Below are positions 56,740 to 64,000 of a stretch of 64,000 nt of DNA, in pieces; positions within the stretch are counted from its first letter, which is position 1; each line of letters starts with the position of its first letter. A program made the position numbers and the translations under genes. The stretch spans positions 1,550,001 through 1,614,000 of the forward strand of contig JBKYIJ010000008.1 in the NCBI GenBank assembly GCA_047030855.1, given 5' to 3'. Source of the stretch: QVMM01 sp047030855 (GTDB taxonomy: Bacteria > Bacteroidota > Bacteroidia > Bacteroidales > Dysgonomonadaceae). Under the pieces are notes generated by a model. The model was given only the letters and a program-made list of their open reading frames with translations. It made no database searches and had not been told where the DNA came from.

Positions 56740-56765
56740 CTTGAAATTATTAAAGAGTTTTATAA

Positions 56766-57806
56766 TTAACTCTTAGCTTTTAAAGCTTCCATTATTTTAG
56801 TTTCCAGTTCTTCTGCCAGTTCGGGATTATCTTTTATGCAGTCTTTAGCAGCTTCACGCCCCTGTCCGAGTTTTGTTTCGTTATAGCTGTACCAAGAACC
56901 GCTTTTTTTGATGATGCCAAGTTCCGCGCCCAAATCTATAATTTCGCCCGAACGGGAAATACCTTCGCCGTACATTATGTCAAATTCTGCTTTGCGGAAA
57001 GGAGGTGCAACTTTATTTTTCACCACTTTCACGCGTGTCTGGTTTCCTTTCACTTCATCTCCGTCTTTCAGTTGCCCTATACGGCGGATGTCGAGACGGA
57101 CGGAGGCGTAGAATTTAAGAGCATTTCCGCCTGTCGTAGTTTCAGGATTTCCGAACATGACTCCGATTTTGTCGCGAAGTTGATTGATGAAAATGCAGGT
57201 AGTATTTGTTTTGTTAATAGCGGCTGTCAGCTTACGAAGTGCCTGCGACATCAGTCGAGCCTGCAATCCCATTTTCGAATCGCCCATATCGCCTTCCAAT
57301 TCTGCCTTAGGCGTAAGAGCCGCGACAGAGTCGATCACGACGATGTCGACAGCCGATGAACGGATCAGTTGCTCTGCAATTTCCAGAGCCTGCTCTCCGC
57401 TGTCGGGTTGGGATATCCACAGATTTTCTATGTCTACTCCGAGTTTTTCGGCATAAAAACGATCGAAAGCATGTTCTGCGTCAATAAAAGCAGCGATACC
57501 GCCCGCTTTCTGGGCTTCTGCAATGGCATGAATTGCCAGAGTGGTTTTACCAGAAGATTCAGGACCATAGATTTCGATAACACGTCCTCTCGGGTATCCT
57601 CCGACTCCCAGAGCTGCGTTCAGTGCCACTGAACCTGTCGGTATGACGGCAATATTTTCTATTTTTTCCGATCCCATTCTCATAATGGAACCCTTGCCGT
57701 AATTCTTCTCAATCTTGTCCGTTGCTGCCTGAAGGGCTTTCAGCTTTTCAGGGTTTGGCGCTTTATCTGAAGTTGCTGCGGCTTTTTTTTCTTTGTCTTC
57801 GCTCAT
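56766..57806 (-). CDS. recA: recombinase RecA
   Basis: This 346-residue protein is the family length, with Walker A GPESSGKTTLAIH, Walker B VDIVVIDSVAALTPK, the L1/L2 regions (GVMFGNPETTTGGNALKFYAS) and the C-terminal acidic end. A Lys/Ala-rich N-terminal stretch (~1-30) is longer than in E. coli but common in Bacteroidota. It acts in recombination and SOS induction and may trigger cleavage of the S24 repressor of the nearby element. Confidence 0.97.
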   Translation of the reverse strand: MSEDKEKKAAATSDKAPNPEKLKALQAATDKIEKNYGKGSIMRMGSEKIENIAVIPTGSVALNAALGVGGYPRGRVIEIYGPESSGKTTLAIHAIAEAQKAGGIAAFIDAEHAFDRFYAEKLGVDIENLWISQPDSGEQALEIAEQLIRSSAVDIVVIDSVAALTPKAELEGDMGDSKMGLQARLMSQALRKLTAAINKTNTTCIFINQLRDKIGVMFGNPETTTGGNALKFYASVRLDIRRIGQLKDGDEVKGNQTRVKVVKNKVAPPFRKAEFDIMYGEGISRSGEIIDLGAELGIIKKSGSWYSYNETKLGQGREAAKDCIKDNPELAEELETKIMEALKAKS

Positions 57807-57832
57807 GTATGTTTTTGGTTATATTTTTAATA

Positions 57833-58300
57833 TTATTTCTTTAATGAATCGAGTATCTGCTCTGCGTGTTCACTTGTTTTTATTTCTTTCGGTCCGATAA
57901 TCTTTTCTATAACTCCCGATTCATTTATAAGAAACGTAGTTCGGAGAGTTCCCATATATTTTCTTCCTGCGAGCGTTTTTTCCGCCCATACGCCGAATTC
58001 GTTGACTAATTTTTTGTCCGAGTCTGCGATCAGGGGGAAGGGCAATTCTTGTTTTTGAATAAATTTCTGATGCGATTTTTCATCATCGACGCTCACGCCC
58101 AGTATTTCATATCCTGCTTTCCTCAATTCGTAAAAGTTGTCCCTGAAATTGCAGGCTTCTGCCGTACAGCCGGGCGTATTGTCTTTAGGATAAAAATAAA
58201 GCACTAACTTTTTTCCTGCATAGTCGCTCGCTTTTACCAATTTACCGTCCTGATCTTTTCCCAATACATCAGGAATAGTATCACCTACTTTTAATGCCAT
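57833..58300 (-). CDS. bcp: thioredoxin-dependent thiol peroxidase (BCP/PrxQ)
   Basis: This 155-residue peroxiredoxin has the active motif YPKDNTPGCTAEACNFRD, with peroxidatic Cys in PGCTAEAC and a second Cys five residues later. It reduces peroxides in the cytoplasm. It lies 26 bases ahead of recA and may be co-transcribed. A -7 box on the minus strand (TATCTTTG, 58337-58330) lies 30 bases ahead. Confidence 0.93.
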   Translation of the reverse strand: MALKVGDTIPDVLGKDQDGKLVKASDYAGKKLVLYFYPKDNTPGCTAEACNFRDNFYELRKAGYEILGVSVDDEKSHQKFIQKQELPFPLIADSDKKLVNEFGVWAEKTLAGRKYMGTLRTTFLINESGVIEKIIGPKEIKTSEHAEQILDSLKK

Positions 58301-58383
58301 ATTTTATTTCAATTGTGTTATTCTATTTTCAAAGATAATCTTTTCTTTTTTCAAAGAAAAGACTTTATCATTTGTTAAACTCT

Positions 58384-58956
58384 TTATTTGGTAACAAACC
58401 ATTTTTCATTATTTGAAGGCACGTAATTTTTCATTCCTTCAATCAATGTGTCAATGCTATCGTCGACTATTATCATGTTTCTATATTCTTCTTTTACAAA
58501 ACCTTTGTCTATTGACGTATCAATAAATGCCAGCAAGTTATCATAATATCCGTCTATGTTTAGCAATCCTGTCGGTTTTTTGTGCAAAGACAATTGTCCC
58601 CAAGTAAGAAACTCGAACATCTCGTCCATAGTGCCGAATCCTCCGGGCAGGACTATTATGCCGTCGGATAACTCATACATTTTCGATTTTCGTTGGTGCA
58701 TCGTTTCCACTATGATGATTTCCGATAATCCTTCGTGAGCAAGTTCTTTCTCTTTCAGAAAGTTAGGCAATACGCCCATAACCTTTCCACCGTTATCAAG
58801 AGTTCCGTTGGCAACAGCTCCCATCAGTCCGACTTTTGCACCTCCGTATATGAGATTGATGTTATTCTCAGCCAGTTTTTTCCCGAGATTATAGGCTGCT
58901 GTCATATAAATCTGATCGTTGCCCGAATTTGAACCGCAAAACACACATATATTTTT
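58384..58956 (-). CDS. LOG family protein (TIGR00730; cytokinin riboside phosphoribohydrolase-like)
   Basis: The start is put at ATG 58956 (MKNICVFCGSNSGND), 190 residues. An upstream ATG at 58986 would overlap the -7 box TAATTTTG (58991-58984). The LOG signature PGGFGTMDEMFE is intact, as are GGAKVGLMGAVA and the Arg in MHQRKSKM. LOG proteins cleave nucleoside monophosphates to base and ribose-5-phosphate. Confidence 0.88.
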   Translation of the reverse strand, partial: KNICVFCGSNSGNDQIYMTAAYNLGKKLAENNINLIYGGAKVGLMGAVANGTLDNGGKVMGVLPNFLKEKELAHEGLSEIIIVETMHQRKSKMYELSDGIIVLPGGFGTMDEMFEFLTWGQLSLHKKPTGLLNIDGYYDNLLAFIDTSIDKGFVKEEYRNMIIVDDSIDTLIEGMKNYVPSNNEKWFVTK

Positions 58957-59039
58957 CATCTGAATCTTAATATTTTTTGACTTCAAAATTACAAATATAA
59001 ATTTACCTTTACGAAACGATTTCCAAATATTAATGTATT

Positions 59040-59528
59040 ATGAGATTACTAACCGCTATTATGTTTTCATCATTTTTGTTATTTTCCTGTGCCACCCAGA
59101 AACAACAGAAGTGGGGCGACGGTTGGATAGATGTTGCCGTTATCGAAGGAATGGAAAATTATGTTGATACCACAAGTATAGTGTATAAGGACGGCTTGTG
59201 CCATGCTTGGGTAAAGACGGTTTACACAACCGACAGTGCCAGACTACGATATAAAGATAAAATTGTGAATTCTTATAAGGAAAGAACAAATGAAGTACAA
59301 AAGAAAATAAAAAAATGGCAGGATTTTAAATACAATATTTCTTATAGGATATGCGACTGTGCCAATAAAAGGTACAGGACAGTGGATATTATAGATTACA
59401 CATCGGACGGAAAAGAAATCGTGCATACGAAACCTGACGATAAGAAGCCTGCAAATTGGGTGAATGTAGGAATAGATACAATGGGCGATCATTTGCTTTA
59501 CTTCATTTGCGATTTCCATGCACCATAA
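59040..59528 (+). CDS. small lipoprotein resembling surface-adhesin E type
   Basis: This 162-residue protein has a lipoprotein signal with Cys at 17 (SFLLFSCATQKQQ). The body has a DTTSIVYKDG strand, WVKTVYT and a conserved-looking YRICDCANKRYRTVDIIDY followed by YTSDGKEI. This is like the layout of the Adhesin_E family, though I am not certain. No enzyme motif is present. It lies alone between LOG and the Ca2+-ATPase. Confidence 0.65.
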   Translation: MRLLTAIMFSSFLLFSCATQKQQKWGDGWIDVAVIEGMENYVDTTSIVYKDGLCHAWVKTVYTTDSARLRYKDKIVNSYKERTNEVQKKIKKWQDFKYNISYRICDCANKRYRTVDIIDYTSDGKEIVHTKPDDKKPANWVNVGIDTMGDHLLYFICDFHAP

Positions 59529-59587
59529 CAATTCTTCTTTTGAATTGTTATTATTTTTAAATGCGGATAAATTTCTCTAAAAACAAT

Positions 59588-62509
59588 ATGGATCAAAAAA
59601 AACAATTAAGAGGTCTCACGTCATCCGAAGTTGAGCAAAGCCGTAAAAAATTCGGGAGGAATCTGTTAACGCCTCCTAAGAAGAAACCTGTATGGAAATT
59701 GTTCTTGGAAAAATTTCAGGATCCGATTATAAAAATATTGCTTGTCGCTGCATTTTTATCGTTCATTATTTCCGTAATACATAACGAATATGCCGAAACA
59801 ATAGGGATCATTTTTGCCATATTGCTTGCCACGGGAGTGTCTTTCTGGTTTGAACTGGATGCCAACCGAAAGTTTGACATACTGAATCAGGTAAATGACG
59901 ACGAACAGGTTAAAGTCATCCGCGACGGTAAAATTACGGAAGTACCTAAACAGGATATTGTCGTAGGCGATCTGGTATTGCTCGAAACAGGCGATGAAGT
60001 CCCTGCCGATGGAGAACTTATTCAGGCTATTTCTTTACAGATAGACGAATCTGCATTGACTGGCGAGCCGATAATTGATAAGACTACAAATGAGTCGGAC
60101 TTTGACGATGAGTCGACTTATCCTTCCAACTGGGTTATGCGCGGCACGAACGTCATGGACGGACACGGTGTTTTTGAAGTAAAAAAAGTAGGCGATGCGA
60201 CGGAATACGGGAAGGTTGCTGAAAAGGCTACCGAAGTTACGGAAGAAAAAACACCGTTAAGTAAGCAACTTGAAGGTTTAGCCAGTTTTATCGGTTTTGC
60301 GGGGATTATATTGTCGGGATTGACATTTATAATACTTTTCTCAAAAGATATATTCGGCGGTAAGGTTGTTTACACCACTAACCAGCTTTGGCTTTTGTTT
60401 TCTGTTTTGGCAGGAGTCGGAGTCGCTTCCGTGAAGATATGGCTTCCGCTGATATACGGAGGGTTTGATGTATTCGGTAAAAACGTGAAGTTACCAAGGC
60501 ACGTCGAAAAAGGCAATTGGGTCACATGGCTCATTTCAGGTGTGTTCGTGTTTCTTATTATGGCAGGAATCGGAGGTTTGTTCGGTATAAATCCCCTTAA
60601 ACCGGAATCATGGGTAAGTATTGAGACTGCAAATCACTTGTTGCAATACTTTATGATATCGGTTACCCTGATTGTCGTGGCAGTACCCGAAGGTTTGCCG
60701 ATGAGCGTAACCTTAAGCCTTGCGTTGAGCATGCGGAAAATGCTGAAAACGAACAATCTCGTGCGAAAAATGCACGCCTGTGAGACAATGGGAGCCGCAA
60801 CCGTAATTTGCACGGACAAGACAGGAACCCTTACCCAGAATAAAATGCAGGTTGCCGAAACAAAATTTTTCAACCTTAACGATCAGAAACTTTCGGATGA
60901 TAAGATGAGCCTTTTAATTGAAGAAAGTATCTCTGTCAATTCAACGGCACATCTCGATTTTTCCGATCCGCAAAAAGTCAAAACATTGGGAAATCCCACC
61001 GAAGCGGCTCTTTTGCTTTGGCTGAACAATAACGGAACAGATTATTCCGAATGGCGGCAAAAGACGGAAATTGTACATCAGCTCACGTTTTCCACCGAAA
61101 GGAAATATATGGCTACTCTCGTAAAATCTTCGGTATTCGGAAAACACATATTGTACGTAAAGGGAGCTCCCGAAATTATATTGTCGAAAAGTTCCGTTAT
61201 ATTGGATTCCGATAACGAAGAAGTTCTTGTTTCGGCAAAAGCGGATGATATAAATAAACAACTTCTTCAATATCAGAATCAGGCAATGCGGACGTTAGGT
61301 TTCGCGTACAAAATAATAGAAGACGAGGATTTGAAAACAGATGTAAAACAACTTGCCGAAAAGGATTTGATTTTTTACGGGGTTGTTGCAATTTCCGATC
61401 CCGTGAGGGCAGATGTACCTGCGGCAGTCGCCAAATGTTTGAATGCGGGTATAGACGTAAAAATTGTGACGGGCGATACTCCGGGAACGGCAAAACAGAT
61501 AGGGCGAGAAATCGGCATTTGGAAAGACGATCGGGACACGGACTATAACATTATAACGGGCGTTGATTTCGCTGCACTTTCTGATGAGGAAGCATTTCAA
61601 AGAGTAAGAGATATTAGGATCATGTGTCGTGCCCGTCCTACGGATAAACAGCGTTTAGTACAGCTTTTGCAGCAAAACGGAGAAGTTGTCGCGGTAACGG
61701 GTGACGGAACGAATGATGCTCCCGCCCTGAATTATGCACAAGTCGGATTGTCGATGGGAACAGGGACTGCCGTAGCCAAAGAAGCGAGCGATATAACCCT
61801 GCTCGACGATTCCTTCAACAGCATTGCTACTGCCGTGATGTGGGGGCGTTCCCTTTACAAAAACATACAACGTTTCATCGTTTTCCAGTTGACTATTAAC
61901 CTTACGGCTCTGGTTCTTGTGTTTTTGGGTTCGATACTGGGGCACGGGCTTCTGCCATTGACCGTGACGCAAATGCTGTGGGTAAACCTCATTATGGACA
62001 CTTTTGCTGCTGCCGCACTGGCATCATTACCACCCGACGAGCATGTGATGAGCGAGAAGCCGAGAAAGAACAGCGACTTTATCGTTTCGCCTTCCATGAG
62101 AAAAAATATCCTGATTACAGGCATATTCTTTATCGTTTTGTTGCTCAGCATGCTGTATTTCTTAACTATCCCCGAATATTTGAATAAAATATTTTCTTAT
62201 ATAGATTCTTCAGAACGTCTGATATACGCATTGTCTTGTTTCTTCACGATATTCGTTATACTTCAGTTTTGGAATATGTTTAATGCCAAAGCTTTTCAGA
62301 CGGGGCGTTCCGCTTTTGCGAATCTGAAAAACTGCAAAGGGTTTGTGTTGGTTTCACTTCTTATATTAGTCGGACAATTCTTTATCGTTGAGTTTGGCGG
62401 AGAAGTGTTCCGTGCTGTACCTATTCTGTTCAGAGATTGGCTTATTATAATTGCGGGAACATCCGTTATACTGTGGGCAGGGGAGATTGTAAGGTTTTTT
62501 AAAAAGTAG
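59588..62509 (+). CDS. calcium-translocating P-type ATPase, PMCA type
   Basis: From ATG 59588 (MDQKKQLRGLTSSE) this is 973 residues; an earlier ATG at 59561 adds nine. It has the cation ATPase N-domain start and actuator motif SALTGEP. The phosphorylation site is CTDKTGTLTQNKM and the hinge is VTGDGTNDAPALNYA. The helix-4 PEGLP motif belongs to Ca2+ pumps. About ten membrane helices are seen. It exports Ca2+ from the cytoplasm. The segment between helices 3 and 4 (~260-350) is longer than usual and partly hydrophobic. Confidence 0.92.
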   Translation: MDQKKQLRGLTSSEVEQSRKKFGRNLLTPPKKKPVWKLFLEKFQDPIIKILLVAAFLSFIISVIHNEYAETIGIIFAILLATGVSFWFELDANRKFDILNQVNDDEQVKVIRDGKITEVPKQDIVVGDLVLLETGDEVPADGELIQAISLQIDESALTGEPIIDKTTNESDFDDESTYPSNWVMRGTNVMDGHGVFEVKKVGDATEYGKVAEKATEVTEEKTPLSKQLEGLASFIGFAGIILSGLTFIILFSKDIFGGKVVYTTNQLWLLFSVLAGVGVASVKIWLPLIYGGFDVFGKNVKLPRHVEKGNWVTWLISGVFVFLIMAGIGGLFGINPLKPESWVSIETANHLLQYFMISVTLIVVAVPEGLPMSVTLSLALSMRKMLKTNNLVRKMHACETMGAATVICTDKTGTLTQNKMQVAETKFFNLNDQKLSDDKMSLLIEESISVNSTAHLDFSDPQKVKTLGNPTEAALLLWLNNNGTDYSEWRQKTEIVHQLTFSTERKYMATLVKSSVFGKHILYVKGAPEIILSKSSVILDSDNEEVLVSAKADDINKQLLQYQNQAMRTLGFAYKIIEDEDLKTDVKQLAEKDLIFYGVVAISDPVRADVPAAVAKCLNAGIDVKIVTGDTPGTAKQIGREIGIWKDDRDTDYNIITGVDFAALSDEEAFQRVRDIRIMCRARPTDKQRLVQLLQQNGEVVAVTGDGTNDAPALNYAQVGLSMGTGTAVAKEASDITLLDDSFNSIATAVMWGRSLYKNIQRFIVFQLTINLTALVLVFLGSILGHGLLPLTVTQMLWVNLIMDTFAAAALASLPPDEHVMSEKPRKNSDFIVSPSMRKNILITGIFFIVLLLSMLYFLTIPEYLNKIFSYIDSSERLIYALSCFFTIFVILQFWNMFNAKAFQTGRSAFANLKNCKGFVLVSLLILVGQFFIVEFGGEVFRAVPILFRDWLIIIAGTSVILWAGEIVRFFKK

Positions 62510-62528
62510 GTTATGTTTCCCTAAAATA

Positions 62529-62564
62529 AAAAAGAATGGCTTTCAAATAAAGCCATTCTTTTTG
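62529..62564. terminator. bidirectional terminator between Ca2+-ATPase and gnd
   Basis: AAAGAATGGCTTT (62531-62543) pairs with AAAGCCATTCTTT (62549-62561), with A and T runs on both sides. Confidence 0.9.
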
Positions 62565-62585
62565 TATATAATAATATTGTAATTC

Positions 62586-63999
62586 CTACACGCTATATGC
62601 CGAAGATGCCGTGTCTCCGCCATGTCCTGTCCAATTGGTATGGAAGAACTGTCCGCGGGGTTTGTCGACGCGTTCATACATGTGGGCGCCGAAATAATCG
62701 CGTTGTGCTTGCAATAAATTGGCAGGCAACCTGTCGCAACGAAGCCCATCGAGATATGTCAGGGCTGAAGAAAGTGCAGGAACGGGAATGCCCTTCATCA
62801 ATGCTTCGGCGCAAACGTGCCTCCAGCCTTTTTCGGCTTTTTCGATTTTATCTTTAAAGAAGGAATCCAATATAAGATGCGGAAGTTGCGGGTTTTTTGT
62901 CAAAGGCTTTTTTGATATCGTTCAAAAACACCGAGCGTATAATGCAACCGCCTCTCCACATGAGGGCTATTCCTCCGTAGTTCAGATTCCATCCGTATTC
63001 TTTTGCTGCTTCCATCATCAGGTTATATCCTTGCGCGTATGAAATTATCTTTGCACCGTAAAGCGCCATTTTTATATCATCAGTCATTTGCACCCTGTCC
63101 CCTTCGAAAGAGGGTTTAACCATGTTTGTCAGTGATTTGGAAACTTCCCCGCGTAATTCTTTTTGTGCCGAAAGGCAACGTGCGAAAACCGATTCCGCAA
63201 TCAGGGTAAGAGGTATTCCGAAATTCAGAGCCGAATCGACCGTCCATTTTCCTGTACCTTTTTGTCCCGCAGCATCGAGAATTGAGTCGATTTGCGGTTT
63301 TCCGTTTTCATCTTTATATGCGAGTATGTCGGCTGTTATTTCGATCAGATAAGAACTAAGCTCTCCTTTGTTCCATTTTTTGAATATGTCGTGTTGTTCA
63401 TCGGCGCTTAGTCCGAGCAAGTCTTTCATTATTTGGTAGGCTTCGGTAATGATTTGCATATCACCGTATTCGATTCCGTTGTGCACCATTTTTACATAAT
63501 GTCCTGCTCCGCCTTCGCCTACCCAGTCGCAACAGGATATTCCATCGACTTTTGCAGCAATGGACTGGAATATATCTTTCACATAAGGCCATGCTTTTGG
63601 CGAACCTCCGGGCATTATGGACGGACCTTTCAATGCTCCTTCTTCGCCGCCGGATACACCCGTTCCGATATATAGCAATCCTTTTTCTTCTACGTATTTT
63701 ACTCTGCGGTTCGTATCCGTAAAGAGGCTGTTGCCTCCGTCAATAATAATATCGCCTTTGTCGAGCAGCGGTATCAGTATGTCGATAAAATCGTCTACGG
63801 GTTGTCCTGCTTTTACCATCAGCATTATTTTGCGGGGGCGTTCAAGCGAACTTACAAGTTCTTCCACGGAATGTGTTCCGATTATGTTTTTATTTGTTCC
63901 TCTGCCTTGTATAAAATGATCGACTTTGTCGACCGTACGGTTAAAAACAGCTACGGTATATCCTTTGCTTTCCATATTCAATACGAGGTTTTCTCCCAT
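62586..63999 (-). pseudogene. gnd: 6-phosphogluconate dehydrogenase, one +1 frameshift, 5' end cut by the window
   Basis: Reading from the right edge (MGENLVLNMESKGYTVAVFN) the frame lacks only about ten N-terminal residues, which lie outside the window. Gnd motifs include GTGVSGGEEGALKGPSIMPG, VKMVHNGIEYGDMQ and QKGTGKWTVDSALNFGIP. The frame breaks at the T6 run 62893-62898 (A6 on the coding strand). Dropping one base joins AFDKNPQLPHLILDSFF to the normal C-terminus, which contains RDYFGAHMYER and HTNWTGHGG. It oxidises 6-phosphogluconate to ribulose-5-phosphate with NADP. The break is like those in nadA and the PKD gene and may be a sequencing error. Confidence 0.88.
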
Positions 64000-64000
64000 A

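Overview
The window comes from a member of the Bacteroidota, most likely order Bacteroidales and probably near Dysgonomonas or Tannerella. The evidence is SusC/SusD pairs, many lipoproteins and type IX secretion (T9SS) C-terminal tails, promoters of the TTTG-N19/20-TAnnTTTG type, weak Shine-Dalgarno signals, and a peptidoglycan salvage set like that of Tannerella forsythia. No 16S gene is present, so placement below order is a guess.

Region 1 (1-36.5 kb) reads as one large peptidoglycan acquisition and recycling locus, split around a divergent control region at 17598-18214. The left arm (minus strand) has SusC, SusD, two SusE/F-position lipoproteins (one frameshifted), a GHL10 glycoside hydrolase-like protein, a secreted propeller-like protein, two tandem phosphodiester glycosidases (NAGPA/DUF2233) and a PD40 propeller protein. 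Four of these carry T9SS tails. The right arm (plus strand) has a metallophosphatase-PQQ propeller fusion, a GT2 protein, a DUF4922 HIT-like protein, a SpoIID protein with no signal peptide, AmpG with a periplasmic insert, NamZ, MurT, MurK, MurQ, a degenerate NagB domain fused to a PIG-L deacetylase, and true NagB. A second unit follows, with a PD40 protein and a T9SS-type amidase. Together they could strip, cut and import cell-wall material and convert MurNAc to fructose-6-phosphate.

Region 2 (36.5-41.7 kb, minus) is a uronate catabolic operon: kduI, a DUF4861 lipoprotein, kduD, eda and an ExuT-like transporter. Region 3 (42.1-46.4 kb, plus) is the NAD synthesis operon nadA-nadB-(Fpg/Nei-like)-nadC. 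Its nadA carries three +1 frameshifts, all in A-runs.

Region 4 (46.4-50 kb) is a 23S-5S rRNA unit with its own promoter, boxA-like elements, processing stem and terminator, but no 16S or spacer tRNAs. Region 5 (50.08-53.6 kb) is a minimal integrative element of about 3.5 kb, inserted at the 3' end of tRNA-Arg(CCG). It has an integrase, a XRE-S24 repressor with likely operators, and two small unknown ORFs.

Region 6 (53.7-64 kb) is housekeeping: ung, recF, a DciA-like gene, a thioesterase, a MerR regulator, recA, bcp, a LOG-family gene, a lipoprotein, a PMCA-type Ca2+-ATPase and a frameshifted gnd cut by the window edge.
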